The notes: generated by a model not told the origin, from the letters alone. DNA of 64,000 nt from Massilia sp. Bi118 (GCF_918697865.1 NZ_CAKKMV010000013.1:1-64000), one strand, 5' to 3'; shown: positions 9,072 through 18,106, numbered from the stretch's first letter. Numbers and translations: made by a program.

Positions 9072-9656
9072 TCATTGACATCGGACAAGCGCCAGGGGCT
9101 TGGCGGCGGCAGGCCCGGCGCCAGCGTTGCTGCCACTGCTCATGGCGCAGGCGTGCAGGCCGATCGTCACGCCGGTCTTTTCCGCCTCGGGAGCGGCAAA
9201 GGCCAGGCGCCAGCCCTGCGCGGGTGGTGAGTAAAACAGCGCGACCACACCGATAAAGCCGGCCTCGCGCGCCAGCTTTTCGTTGAGCTCCAGCTGCTGG
9301 CCGGGCACCAGGGTCAGCTCACGCACTTCGAGCAGGTCGGCGCCCAGCGCCTCGCGCTCGGTCTGCGGCGACAGGAAGGCGGCATACGGCGCCTGCTCGA
9401 AGGCGGTGCGCTGGCGCAGCTTGTAGACCCGCACCAGCAGGGCCAGCGGCTGGCCGCGCGCATCGACGTTCAGGCGCTTGGACGCATGCAGGCGCATCGT
9501 CACGCTGCGCGGACCCTGCTGGGCTTCCGGCAGCGGCGGCGGCTTGCGCAGGCCGGCCGCCTCCAGCAGGCCGGCGGGCGAGGGCCCGGCGCCACTTGCG
9601 CAACTAACCAACAGCAGAGACGAGAGCAAACAAGAGTAAATGCGAGTAGAAGCCAT
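9072..9656 (-). CDS. tssJ: Type VI secretion system outer-membrane lipoprotein TssJ
   Basis: Outer-membrane lipoprotein that contacts the periplasmic end of TssM. The N-terminus is a lipoprotein signal (RIYSCLLSSLLLVSC, lipobox LVSC); the mature part has the TssJ beta-sandwich pattern (SVTMRLHASKRLN, PLALLVRVYKLRQRTAFEQ, LVPGQQLELNEKL, IGVVALFYSP). I chose the ATG at 9656 because it starts immediately before the signal peptide; the frame is also open to an ATG at 9695 that would add 13 residues ahead of it. The C-terminal tail is slightly longer than usual and Ala-rich. First gene of the leftward block, divergent from the TPR lipoprotein gene. Confidence 0.9.
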   Translation of the reverse strand: MASTRIYSCLLSSLLLVSCASGAGPSPAGLLEAAGLRKPPPLPEAQQGPRSVTMRLHASKRLNVDARGQPLALLVRVYKLRQRTAFEQAPYAAFLSPQTEREALGADLLEVRELTLVPGQQLELNEKLAREAGFIGVVALFYSPPAQGWRLAFAAPEAEKTGVTIGLHACAMSSGSNAGAGPAAAKPLALVRCQ

Positions 9657-9845
9657 GGCCGTGATTGCCTTGAGTAAATGGATCAACAGCGACATTTAAT
9701 GCCATCGCCATCCGCACACGCTGAGCCCGCGCAACGACCGTTTCGACAGAGCTCAATTGCCGGGAAAACCTAAGTTGACCCGACGCAATTCCCACCAGAA
9801 ATCGTGCGCCAATAATGGCGCTTGATTTCAACTAGGGAGAGCCAG

Positions 9846-10430
9846 ATGAAGTTCCACCGCCTGATGCCGAGTCTAGTCTGCGTTGCGATCCTGTCGGCCT
9901 GCGCCGGCACCGGCGGCCAGGTAGCCGCCACCGCCAAGCCGGCGCCCACCATGGCCGCCGCCATGGCCGAAGTCGATGCCGCCGTGCTGGCCGGCCAGAC
10001 CGACAAGGCCTACACCCTCTTGAGGAGCGCCGGCGCCACCTTCCCGGTCGACAAGACGCCCTGGGTCAGGATGGCCCAGATGCGCTTCGACAGCACCGAT
10101 TACGGCGAAGCCATCGTCAGCGCCCTCGAAGCGCTGGAGCGCGACCCGGACGATACCCTGGCCAACAGCATCGTGGCCGTCAGCGGCCTGCGCGTGACCA
10201 GCAAGGCGCTGGCCGACCTGAGCCAGAAGAACAACTTGAGCGGCAACGTGCGCACCGAGGCCGTGGAGCTGGCCAAGCTGCTGCGCACCAGCCTGAACGA
10301 AGAGGTGCTGGTGTCGAACGGTGGACGCCCGCCGGTGGTGCGGCCCAGGGACACGGGCGGGAAAAAGGCAATCTCGAATTCTTCGACCGCACGTCCGGCG
10401 AGCAACGACCCCTTCGGCGCGCTCAAGTAA
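9846..10430 (+). CDS. Exported TPR-like lipoprotein at the head of the tssBC-hcp block
   Basis: The 194-residue product has a lipoprotein signal (RLMPSLVCVAILSACAG, lipobox LSAC) followed by helical repeats resembling tetratricopeptide units (DAAVLAGQTDKAYTLLRSAG; WVRMAQMRFDSTDYGEAIVS). The C-terminus is low-complexity and Pro/Arg/Ser rich. I start it at 9846, where GGGAGAGCCAG gives a good ribosome site; an in-frame start at 9822 would precede the lipobox by 8 extra residues. It is the first gene of the rightward operon running into tssB, 26 bases downstream, so a T6SS-linked envelope role is likely, but it is not one of the 13 core components. Function is inferred from context only. Confidence 0.72.
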   Translation: MKFHRLMPSLVCVAILSACAGTGGQVAATAKPAPTMAAAMAEVDAAVLAGQTDKAYTLLRSAGATFPVDKTPWVRMAQMRFDSTDYGEAIVSALEALERDPDDTLANSIVAVSGLRVTSKALADLSQKNNLSGNVRTEAVELAKLLRTSLNEEVLVSNGGRPPVVRPRDTGGKKAISNSSTARPASNDPFGALK

Positions 10431-10456
10431 ATCCTTCCACCCAGCCTGGAGCCGAC

Positions 10457-10960
10457 ATGCCCAAGAACGAAAGCGTGCAGAAACGCCTGCAGAAAGTGCG
10501 CGCCCCGCGCGTGCAGATGACCTACGACGTCGAGATCGGCGACGCCATCGAAAACAAGGAGCTGCCCTTCGTGCTCGGCGTGCTGGGGGATTTCGGCAGC
10601 GATCCGGACGCCGCCAGGAAGCGCCTGAAGGACCGCAACTTCGTCAACGTCGACGCCGATAACTTCGACGAAGTGCTGAACGCGGTCGCCCCGGTCGCCA
10701 ACTTCCGCGTCGAGAACCACCTCTCGGGCGAAGGCGGCGAATTCGCAGTTAGCCTGCAGTTCCGCGAGATGGCCGACTTCCGGCCGGAGTCGGTGGTGCA
10801 GCAGGTGGCGCCTTTGAGGGGCCTGCTGGATGCGCGCAGCAAGCTGGCCGACCTGCGCAACAAGCTGGCCGGGAACGACAAGCTCGAAGACATCCTCAAC
10901 GACGTGCTGACCAACACCGAAAAGCTGGACAGCCTGCGCAAGGCGAAGGAGGACAAATAA
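10457..10960 (+). CDS. tssB: Type VI secretion system small sheath subunit TssB (VipA)
   Basis: Small subunit of the contractile sheath, assembling with TssC. The 167-residue protein shows the family landmarks RVQMTYDVEIGDAIENKELPF, LPFVLGVLGDFG, and LKDRNFVNVDADNFDEVL, and ends with the helical region LLDARSKLADLRNKL that contacts TssC. The stop overlaps the tssC ATG (TAATGG), as is common for these co-assembling partners. Ribosome site GGAGCCGAC lies just upstream. No unusual features. Confidence 0.97.
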   Translation: MPKNESVQKRLQKVRAPRVQMTYDVEIGDAIENKELPFVLGVLGDFGSDPDAARKRLKDRNFVNVDADNFDEVLNAVAPVANFRVENHLSGEGGEFAVSLQFREMADFRPESVVQQVAPLRGLLDARSKLADLRNKLAGNDKLEDILNDVLTNTEKLDSLRKAKEDK

Positions 10961-12453
10961 TGGCGGCGATCCTCGATGCGGCAGTAAGTCCCGACCTTGG
11001 CGCGCTCGAACTGGACACCAGCCTGCTCGACCAGATCGTCGAGCAGAGCAGGGTGGCGAAGTCCAGCAGCGAGCACGAACGCGCGCGCGACATCATCTCC
11101 GAACTGGTGACCCAGGTGATGGAAGGCACCATGGTCATCTCCAGCAACCTGTCGGCGACCATCGATGCGCGCCTGGCGGAGCTGGACCGCATGATCTCGA
11201 GCCAGCTGTCGAGCATCATGCACGCGCCCGAATTCCAGAAGCTCGAGCGCAGCTGGACCGGCCTGAATTACCTGGTGCGGAACACCTCGACCTCGACCAA
11301 CCTCCAGATCCGCATGCTCAACGCCACCAAGCGCGAGCTGGTGAAGGACTTCCAGTCGGCGCTGGAGTTCGACCAGAGCAGCCTGTTCAAGAAGATCTAC
11401 GAAGAGGAATTCGGCACCTTCGGCGGCGCGCCCTACGGCGCCCTGATCGGCGATTTCGAGATCAGCCGCCAGCCCGAGGACATCTACTTCCTGGAGCAGA
11501 TGTCGCACGTGGCCGCGGCCAGCCACGCGCCCTTCATCACCTCGAGCGCACCGGAACTGTTCGGCATCGAGAGCTTCGGCGACCTGGGCAAGCCGCGCGA
11601 CCTGGCCAAGGTCTTCGACACCGTCGAATACGCGAAGTGGAAGGCCTTCCGCGAGTCCGAGGATGCGCGCTACGTCGGCCTGACCCTGCCGCGCTTCCTG
11701 GGACGCCTGCCTTACAACCCGATGGACGGCATGGCCACCGAAGGCTTCAACTTCGTCGAGGACGTCGACGGCAGCGACCACCAGAAATACCTGTGGTGTA
11801 ACGCCGCCTACGCCTTCGCCTCGAAGCTGACCAAGGCCTTCGAGGACTACGGCTGGTGCGCGGCGATCCGCGGCGTCGAAGGCGGCGGCCTGGTCGAGAA
11901 CCTGCCGACCCACACCTTCAAGACCGACGAGGGCGAGGTGGCGCTGAAGTGCCCGACCGAACTGGCGATCACCGACCGCCGCGAGAAGGAGCTGTCGGAC
12001 CTCGGCTTCATCTCCCTGGTTCACTGCAAGAACACCTCGTATGCGGCCTTCTTCGGCGCGCAGTCGGCGCAGAAGGCGCGCAAGTACGCCAACGATGCCG
12101 CCAACGCCAACGCACTGCTGTCCTCGCAGCTGCAGTACATCTTCGCGGTCTCGCGCATCGCCCACTACATGAAGGCCATGATGCGGGACAAGATCGGCAG
12201 CTTCGCCGCCGCCTCGAACGTCGAGGATTACCTGAACCGCTGGCTGACCCAGTACGTGCTGCTGGACGATAACGCCAGCCAGGAGCAGAAAGCCCAGTTC
12301 CCGCTGCGCGAAGCCAGCGTGCAGGTGGCCGAGGTGCCGGGCCGTCCGGGCGTCTACCGTGCGGTGTCCTTCCTGCGCCCGCACTTCCAGCTCGACGAGC
12401 TGTCCGTATCGCTCCGACTGGTCGCGGAGTTGCCGCAATCGACCAAAGGCTGA
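10960..12453 (+). CDS. tssC: Type VI secretion system large sheath subunit TssC (VipB)
   Basis: Large subunit of the contractile sheath; it builds the cog-wheel tubule with TssB and is recycled by ClpV. The 497-residue length is normal. Conserved blocks include FQKLERSWTGLNYLVRNTS, YGALIGDFEISRQPEDI, LPRFLGRLPY, and the C-terminal PGVYRAVSFLRPHFQLDEL. Translation is coupled to tssB by a one-base overlap. hcp follows 30 bases downstream with its own ribosome site, so tssB, tssC and hcp probably share one transcript. Confidence 0.97.
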   Translation: MAAILDAAVSPDLGALELDTSLLDQIVEQSRVAKSSSEHERARDIISELVTQVMEGTMVISSNLSATIDARLAELDRMISSQLSSIMHAPEFQKLERSWTGLNYLVRNTSTSTNLQIRMLNATKRELVKDFQSALEFDQSSLFKKIYEEEFGTFGGAPYGALIGDFEISRQPEDIYFLEQMSHVAAASHAPFITSSAPELFGIESFGDLGKPRDLAKVFDTVEYAKWKAFRESEDARYVGLTLPRFLGRLPYNPMDGMATEGFNFVEDVDGSDHQKYLWCNAAYAFASKLTKAFEDYGWCAAIRGVEGGGLVENLPTHTFKTDEGEVALKCPTELAITDRREKELSDLGFISLVHCKNTSYAAFFGAQSAQKARKYANDAANANALLSSQLQYIFAVSRIAHYMKAMMRDKIGSFAAASNVEDYLNRWLTQYVLLDDNASQEQKAQFPLREASVQVAEVPGRPGVYRAVSFLRPHFQLDELSVSLRLVAELPQSTKG

Positions 12454-12483
12454 TTTTTTCACCAACCAAGACTGGAGTATCAA

Positions 12484-12975
12484 ATGGCGATAGACGTGTA
12501 CCTGCAAATCGACGGCATCAAGGGCGAATCGGCGGACGACAAGCACAAGGACTGGATCGAGTGCAAATCGGTGGACTGGGGCGTGATCCAGCCGAAATCG
12601 GCGACTTCCTCGACCGGCGGCGGCCACACTGCCGAGCGCTGCGAGCACAAGGAGATCGAGCTGCTCAAGCTGGCCGACCTGGCTTCGCCGGTGCTGCTGC
12701 AGACCTGCTCGTCCGGCAAGACCATCCCCAAAGCGAAGTTCGAGTTCATGCGCGCAGACGGCCAGGGCGAGCGCATCAAGTATTTCGAGATCGAACTCGA
12801 GAACGTGCTGATCGGCTCGATCACGCCGGCCGTGAAGGAGGGCGACTTCATGCATGAGAAGGTCGGCCTGAAGTTCTCGAAGGTGAAGTGGAAGTACACC
12901 CAGCAGAAGATCGGCGGCGGCTCCGGTGGCAATACCTCGGGCGGCTGGGACCTGTCTTCGAACAAGGTGGCCTGA
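12484..12975 (+). CDS. hcp: Type VI secretion system tube protein Hcp
   Basis: Hexameric ring protein that stacks to form the inner tube and is secreted. The 163-residue protein begins MAIDVYLQIDGIKGES and contains HKDWIECKSVDWG, STGGGHTAERCEHKEIEL and the C-terminal KVGLKFSKVKWKY block of the Hcp1 family. Ribosome site TGGAGTATCAA precedes the ATG. A strong factor-independent terminator follows 50 bases after the stop, before tssE, which would let hcp be expressed in excess over the downstream genes. Confidence 0.96.
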   Translation: MAIDVYLQIDGIKGESADDKHKDWIECKSVDWGVIQPKSATSSTGGGHTAERCEHKEIELLKLADLASPVLLQTCSSGKTIPKAKFEFMRADGQGERIKYFEIELENVLIGSITPAVKEGDFMHEKVGLKFSKVKWKYTQQKIGGGSGGNTSGGWDLSSNKVA

Positions 12976-13024
12976 GGCGCCTCGATTCAACCGTGTTCCC
13001 CTGCGCTTGTTGCCAGCGCGCTTG

Positions 13025-13051
13025 CCGCGGCCCAGTGCCGCGGTCTTTTTT
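13025..13051 (+). terminator. Factor-independent terminator between hcp and tssE
   Basis: A perfect 7-bp GC stem (CCGCGGC / GCCGCGG) with a 5-base loop is followed by TCTTTTTT. It lies between hcp and tssE, two genes of the same block on the same strand. No clear promoter is visible in the short gap, so tssE, clpV and tssA are probably transcribed by partial read-through. Confidence 0.82.
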
Positions 13052-13060
13052 GGAGCAGTC

Positions 13061-13537
13061 ATGACCGCTTACGTCCCCGGCCTGCTGGACCGTCTGATGG
13101 GCGAGAGCGCAAGCGGCGCCGCCCGCGGCGCTGCCGATCAGCTCAAGGACAGCCTGGCGCGCGAGCTCGAAGCCCTGCTGAACACGCGCCTGGGCTTTCC
13201 GCCGGGACGCTTCGACGCCAGCCCCGAGGCGCGCTCCTCGGTCCTGAACTACGGCCTGGCAGACTTCGCCGGCTTTTGCCTGTCCAGCAGCGAAGACCGC
13301 GCCGCCATCTGCGCCAGCCTGAAGGACGCGATCGAACGCCATGAGCCGCGCCTCAGGAACGTCAGCGCCGCTCTGGAAATGGAGGCCGGCAGCGTCAATC
13401 GGCTCCACTTCGTGATCCACGCCACCCTCGACATCGGCGACGGCCTCGAGCCCGTGAACTTCAACGCCGTGCTCCAGCCCTCGAACCTGCACTACGCGAT
13501 CGCAAACGAAAGGAAGAGACGATGGACATCAACCTGA
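13061..13537 (+). CDS. tssE: Type VI secretion system baseplate subunit TssE
   Basis: Gp25/lysozyme-like baseplate wedge subunit. The ATG at 13061 follows TTTTGGAGCAGTC; the frame is open upstream, but that extension would run into the hcp region and lacks homology. The 158-residue product has the family features: LLDRLMGES at the N-terminus, a central SVLNYGLADFAGF, and IERHEPRLRNVSAAL (the conserved EPR region). Its final five codons overlap the start of clpV. The terminator just upstream suggests weaker transcription than hcp. Confidence 0.93.
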   Translation: MTAYVPGLLDRLMGESASGAARGAADQLKDSLARELEALLNTRLGFPPGRFDASPEARSSVLNYGLADFAGFCLSSSEDRAAICASLKDAIERHEPRLRNVSAALEMEAGSVNRLHFVIHATLDIGDGLEPVNFNAVLQPSNLHYAIANERKRRWTST

Positions 13538-16179
13538 AGACCCTGATCGGCAAGCTGAACGACACCAGCCGGACGGCGGCGACGCGCGCGGCGAGTATTT
13601 GCGTCGGCTTCGGCCAGTACGAGGTCGACATCGAACACCTGTTCCTGGCCTTGCTGGAGCAGCCGTCCAGCGACTTCGTGGTGGCCGCGCGCGGCGCCGG
13701 CATCAGCCTGACGGCCCTGGAAACCGACCTGCGCAAGGAAGTCGAGCGCCTGCCCGGCGGCAGCGGCCGCACCCCGGTGTTCTCGCGCCACCTGCCGGTG
13801 CTGTTCGAGCACGCCTGGCTGATCGCCTCCCTTGGCCAGCCGGCGCCGGGGCAGGAACAGCGCATCCGCAGCGGCCACCTGCTGCTGGCGCTGCTGGCCG
13901 AGCCCGGCCTGGCCCAGCTGGCCCAGCGCGCCTCCAGCTGCTTCGTGGATTTTCCGGTCGACCGCCTGAAACACGATTTCGACAGGCTCACGCGCGGTTC
14001 CAGCGAAGCGCCGGCGGTGCAAAGCGCCGCGCCGATGCAGGCCACGCAGGCGGGCGGCGATCCGGTCGGCGAACTGCGCGCCGGCGCGCCGGGCCGGACG
14101 CCCGCGCTCGACCAGTACACCACCTGCCTGACGGCGCGCGCGCGCGAAGGCAAGGTCGACCCCGTGATCGGGCGCGACGCCGAGATCCGCCAGGTGATCG
14201 ACATCCTGATGCGGCGGCGCCAGAACAACCCGATCCTGACCGGCGAGGCAGGGGTCGGCAAGACCGCCGTGGTCGAAGGCCTGGCGCTGCGCATCGCCGA
14301 GGGCGACGTGCCGGACGTTCTGCGCGGGGTCGAGATCCACACCCTCGACATGGGCCTGCTGCAGGCCGGCGCCAGCGTCAAGGGCGAGTTCGAGAACCGC
14401 CTGAAGAACGTGATCGAAGAGGTCAGCAAGAGCCTGCACCCTATCATCCTGTTCATCGACGAGGCCCACACCATGATAGGCGCGGGCGGCGCGGCCGGCC
14501 AGAACGACGCCGCCAACCTGCTGAAGCCTGCGCTGGCGCGCGGCGAGCTCCGCACCGTGGCCGCCACTACCTGGGGCGAGTACAAGAAGTATTTCGAGAA
14601 GGACGCCGCGCTGGCGCGCCGCTTCCAGGTGGTGAAGGTCGAGGAGCCGGACGAAGACACCGCCTGCGCCATGCTGCGCGCGATGGCGCCGCTGATGGAA
14701 AAGCATTTCGGCGTGCGCATCTTCGACGAGGCGATCCGCGAGGCCGTGCGGCTGTCGCACCGCTACATCAGCGGGCGCCAGCTGCCGGACAAGGCGATCA
14801 GCGTGCTCGATACCGCCTGCGCGAAGGTGGCCCTCGGCCAGAAGGCGACGCCGGCGGCGCTGGAAGAAGCGACCCGCGGCGTGGAGCGGCTCGATGCACG
14901 CATCAGCGCCCTGGTGCGCGAGGAGAGCGGCGGCGCCGATCACGCCGCCACGCTGGCCATATTGAGAGGCGAACGCGAGGCCGGCCTGAAGGAACAGGAG
15001 CGCCTGCGCAGCCAGTGGGACCGCGAGCAGGCCCTGTCCGCCGAGATCCACGCGATGCGCGCGCGGCTCGAAGCCGGCGACGGCAAGGGCGCGGCGCTGC
15101 AGGCTCTGGTCGACGAACTGCGCGCACTGCAGGGCGAGACCCCGCTGGTGCCGCTGCAGGTCGACGGCCACACGGTGGCCGGCATCGTCGCCAGCTGGAC
15201 CGGCATTCCGCTGGGCCGCATGGTGAAGGACGAGATCCGCACTGTGATGAATCTGCAGGGTATGCTGGACGAACGGATCCTCGGCCAGAACCACGCCAGC
15301 GGCATCGTGGCCCAGCGCGTGCGCACGGCGCGCGCCAGCCTGGAAGACCCGAACAAGCCGAAGGGCGTGTTCCTGTTCGTCGGCAGCTCGGGCGTCGGCA
15401 AGACCGAGACCGCGCTGGCCCTGGCCGACATGCTGTACGGCGGCGAACGCAAGCTGGTCACCATCAACATGAGCGAATACCAGGAGGCGCACAGCGTGTC
15501 CGGCCTGAAGGGCTCGCCCCCGGGCTACGTCGGCTACGGCGAGGGCGGCGTGCTGACGGAAGCCGTGCGGCGCAATCCCTACAGCGTGGTGCTGCTGGAT
15601 GAAGTCGAAAAGGCGCACAGCGACGTGCTGGAGCTGTTCTTCCAGGTCTTCGACAAGGGCGTGCTGGACGATGCCGAAGGCCGCCAGATCGACTTCCGCA
15701 ACACCATCATCATCCTGACCTCGAACGCGGCGTCTCCGCAGATCATGCAGGCCTGCCTGAACAAGCCGTCGTCCGAACGGCCGTCTCCCGATGAACTGGC
15801 GCAGATGATCCGGCCCAGCCTGATGAAGCACTTCAAGCCGGCCTTCCTCGGGCGCCTGACCGTGGTGCCTTTCTATCCGATCGACGACGAGGTGCTGGCC
15901 AACATCATCCGTCTGAAGCTGGAACGCATCAAGGCGCGCGTGGCGGCCAACCACGATGCCCAGTTCCTGTACGACGATGCGCTGGTGAGCGCCGTGCTGG
16001 CGCGCTGCACCGAGGTCGATTCGGGCGCGCGCAATGTCGACACCATCCTGAACGGCACCCTGCTGCCCGAGATCGCGGACAACGTGCTGGCGGCCATGGC
16101 CTCCGGCGGCGGCATCCGGCAGATCAAGGTGAGCGCAACCAGGGCCGGCAAGATCAAGTACGCCGTCGAGCCGGCGTGA
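13522..16179 (+). CDS. clpV: Type VI secretion system AAA+ ATPase ClpV (TssH)
   Basis: Disassembles contracted TssB/TssC sheaths. The 885-residue protein has an N-terminal Clp-N domain (residues ~10-150, QYEVDIEHLFLALLEQ), two AAA+ modules with Walker A motifs (GEAGVGKT near residue 241 and GSSGVGKT near 621), Walker B motifs (LFIDEAHT; VVLLDEVEKAH), a coiled middle domain between them (residues ~410-520), and a C-terminal D2-small domain. This is the ClpV/TssH arrangement rather than housekeeping ClpB, supported by its position between tssE and tssA. The ribosome site AGGAAGAGACG precedes the ATG, inside the tssE end. tssF and tssG, which often follow tssE, are absent here. Confidence 0.96.
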   Translation: MDINLKTLIGKLNDTSRTAATRAASICVGFGQYEVDIEHLFLALLEQPSSDFVVAARGAGISLTALETDLRKEVERLPGGSGRTPVFSRHLPVLFEHAWLIASLGQPAPGQEQRIRSGHLLLALLAEPGLAQLAQRASSCFVDFPVDRLKHDFDRLTRGSSEAPAVQSAAPMQATQAGGDPVGELRAGAPGRTPALDQYTTCLTARAREGKVDPVIGRDAEIRQVIDILMRRRQNNPILTGEAGVGKTAVVEGLALRIAEGDVPDVLRGVEIHTLDMGLLQAGASVKGEFENRLKNVIEEVSKSLHPIILFIDEAHTMIGAGGAAGQNDAANLLKPALARGELRTVAATTWGEYKKYFEKDAALARRFQVVKVEEPDEDTACAMLRAMAPLMEKHFGVRIFDEAIREAVRLSHRYISGRQLPDKAISVLDTACAKVALGQKATPAALEEATRGVERLDARISALVREESGGADHAATLAILRGEREAGLKEQERLRSQWDREQALSAEIHAMRARLEAGDGKGAALQALVDELRALQGETPLVPLQVDGHTVAGIVASWTGIPLGRMVKDEIRTVMNLQGMLDERILGQNHASGIVAQRVRTARASLEDPNKPKGVFLFVGSSGVGKTETALALADMLYGGERKLVTINMSEYQEAHSVSGLKGSPPGYVGYGEGGVLTEAVRRNPYSVVLLDEVEKAHSDVLELFFQVFDKGVLDDAEGRQIDFRNTIIILTSNAASPQIMQACLNKPSSERPSPDELAQMIRPSLMKHFKPAFLGRLTVVPFYPIDDEVLANIIRLKLERIKARVAANHDAQFLYDDALVSAVLARCTEVDSGARNVDTILNGTLLPEIADNVLAAMASGGGIRQIKVSATRAGKIKYAVEPA

Positions 16180-16189
16180 GGAGGGCGGC

Positions 16190-17215
16190 ATGCTGAACAT
16201 GGAAAAGCTGCTGGCGCCGGTGAGCGAAGGCCGGCCCTGCGGCGAGGACCTGGCCTTTTCGCGCGAGATCGACGACATCGTGCGTGCGCGCCAGGCGGAC
16301 GATCCTTCGATCGAACAGGGCGCCTGGGTCACCGAGCTGAAGGAAGCCGACTGGAAGTTCGTGGCCAGGCAAAGCGCCCAGCTGATCGAAAAGCGCAGCA
16401 AGGACTTGCAGCTGGCGGTCTGGCTGGCCGAGGCCGAGGCCCGCACCAGCGGCCTTGGCGGCCTGGCCGACAGCCTGGTATTGATTGCCGCGTTATGCGA
16501 CCGATACTGGGACGGCCTGTATCCGCTGCCCGACGAGGACGGCCACGAGCGGCGCATCGGCAACCTGTCCTGGATGGCCGCGCGTATCGCGCCGCTGCTG
16601 CGCGAGATTCCGCTGACCGAGGGGCAGCACGGCTACGCGCTGCGCGACTTCGACGTCGCCCGCATGCATGGCGGCGAGGAGTTGACGAAGCTGGAGACGG
16701 CCAAGGCGCGCACATCGCCTGCCTTTTTCGAAGCCCTGCTGCGCGACTGCGAGCACTGCGCCGGCGCCCTCGAACGCATCGAGCACAGCGTCGACGCGCG
16801 CCTGGGCACCGATGGCCCCAGCTTCACCGCGGCCAAGTCCGGCCTGCAAAGCGTGCTGCTGTTCGTGAAGCCGATGGTGAAGGAGGGCGGCGCGAAGCTT
16901 GTCAACCGGCCGGCGGAACATGCGCCGGCGTCTTCCGCGCAGCCGGCCGTGCAGCGGGCGGCGCCGGCCGAACCACCAGGCGGCATGGCCGGCGGTCCGC
17001 CGCAATCTCGCACCCAGGCCCTGGCCCAGCTGCGCGAAGTCGCCGAGTTCTTCCGCCGCACCGAGCCGCACAGCCCCGTCGCCTACCTGGCGGAAAAGGC
17101 CGCCCACTGGGGCGAACAGCCCCTGCACGTGTGGCTGCGTTCGGTGGTGAAGGATGACGCCTCGTTCGCTCACATCGAGGAGATGCTGGGCGTCGCGCCG
17201 CCATCAGGAAGCTGA
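16190..17215 (+). CDS. tssA: Type VI secretion system protein TssA (ImpA family)
   Basis: Cap or baseplate-associated protein that primes and coordinates tube and sheath polymerisation. The 341-residue protein opens with an ImpA_N domain (LLAPVSEGRPCGEDLAFSRE; LQLAVWLAEAEAR; LCDRYWDGLYPLPDEDG), has a variable Ala/Pro-rich linker (residues ~230-265), and a short conserved C-terminal region (ALAQLREVAEFFRRTEPHSP, YLAEKAAHWGEQPLHVWL). This short C-terminus is of the TssA type that lacks the VasJ extension. The ATG at 16190 follows GAGGAGGGCGGC, 10 bases after clpV. It is the last T6SS gene in the window. Confidence 0.94.
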   Translation: MLNMEKLLAPVSEGRPCGEDLAFSREIDDIVRARQADDPSIEQGAWVTELKEADWKFVARQSAQLIEKRSKDLQLAVWLAEAEARTSGLGGLADSLVLIAALCDRYWDGLYPLPDEDGHERRIGNLSWMAARIAPLLREIPLTEGQHGYALRDFDVARMHGGEELTKLETAKARTSPAFFEALLRDCEHCAGALERIEHSVDARLGTDGPSFTAAKSGLQSVLLFVKPMVKEGGAKLVNRPAEHAPASSAQPAVQRAAPAEPPGGMAGGPPQSRTQALAQLREVAEFFRRTEPHSPVAYLAEKAAHWGEQPLHVWLRSVVKDDASFAHIEEMLGVAPPSGS

Positions 17216-17242
17216 GGCGGCGCGAGCGGCGGGAAGGAAGGG

Positions 17243-17797
17243 TCAGGCTTTCGGCGCCTGGCCGGCCGCCTCGGCCAGCTGCGAGGTCGCGCGCGTCACC
17301 TGCTCTTCGACGCGGCGCATGGCGTCGCGGGTCGACTGGGTCACCTGCTCGTAGCCCTTGAAGGCATTGTCGATTGCGGCCTTGATGATCTCGACCGCGT
17401 TTTCCTGGCCCGGCTTGACGTTCTGGGTGACGTCGTAGATCAGGGCCGACAGCGTGTTCTTGGCTTCCACCAGGTGGGTATCGGCGGCCTGCTGGAAGTC
17501 CTTCTGGATGTCGGCGACGATGCGGCGCAGTTCTTCGCCGTAGGCCTGAGCGTTCTGCACGCCCGGCTGCAGGCGCGATTGCAGGGTGTCGATCGCCGCT
17601 TTCGGGTCGCTCGCCTGGCTCATCTGGCGGCTGGTGGCCATCGCGCCTTCCATCGAATTCTTTGCGGTGGCCATGTTCAGCGCCACCACCTGCTCGACGC
17701 CCTGCACGGCCTTGCTGGCCAGGGCATTGAAGGTTTCCATCTGCAGTTCGAACAGGGTCTTGGTGGCGTTGGCGAATTGCTCGGGGTTGGTGAACAT
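17243..17797 (-). CDS. phaP: Phasin family protein (polyhydroxyalkanoate granule protein)
   Basis: Coats polyhydroxyalkanoate granules. The 184-residue protein begins MFTNPEQFANATKTLFELQM, the typical betaproteobacterial phasin start, and is almost entirely helical with Gln/Ala-rich amphipathic stretches and no signal peptide. The frame is open 13 codons further upstream, but the ATG at 17797 is preceded by GGAGACAAGCA and coincides with the conserved start. It converges on tssA and stands alone, with no phaC/phaB nearby. High confidence on family. Confidence 0.92.
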   Translation of the reverse strand: MFTNPEQFANATKTLFELQMETFNALASKAVQGVEQVVALNMATAKNSMEGAMATSRQMSQASDPKAAIDTLQSRLQPGVQNAQAYGEELRRIVADIQKDFQQAADTHLVEAKNTLSALIYDVTQNVKPGQENAVEIIKAAIDNAFKGYEQVTQSTRDAMRRVEEQVTRATSQLAEAAGQAPKA

Positions 17798-17852
17798 TGC
17801 TTGTCTCCTCGGTTGGTTTTCCTGGGGCCTGCTCAATGTTTAACTTTTTACA

Positions 17853-18056
17853 TTATTTCCCGGTCTTGCGGATTTCGCAACGTGCATCGCGGTAGGGCCC
17901 GGAGAATTTTTCCCAGCCGGCGCCGAGCGGGGTCTGCGAACAGGCCATATCCCCGGTGGACTTGCTGCGCCACTGGTACCAGGGCGCGGGTTCGGCGTTC
18001 AGGACGGCGGGGCAGGCCATGGCCAGGCCCAGCAGGATGGCGAGCGTGTTCTTCAT
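17853..18056 (-). CDS. Small exported protein of unknown function
   Basis: The 67-residue product has a cleavable-type signal (KNTLAILLGLAMACPAVLNA) and a short mature part with two cysteines (DMACSQTPLG; RDARCEIRKTGK) that could pair in the periplasm. The frame is open upstream to 18209, through the promoter region of the divergent regulator, so the ATG at 18056 next to the signal peptide is preferred. It lies between the phasin gene and the CueR-type regulator. I do not recognise the family; a link to copper is only a guess from position, and the copper-type promoter points the other way. Confidence 0.6.
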   Translation of the reverse strand: MKNTLAILLGLAMACPAVLNAEPAPWYQWRSKSTGDMACSQTPLGAGWEKFSGPYRDARCEIRKTGK

Positions 18057-18106
18057 GTGGCCGAGCTTGACGGTCCACGGCCCGCAAGTCAAGCGAACGG
18101 ACCCGT

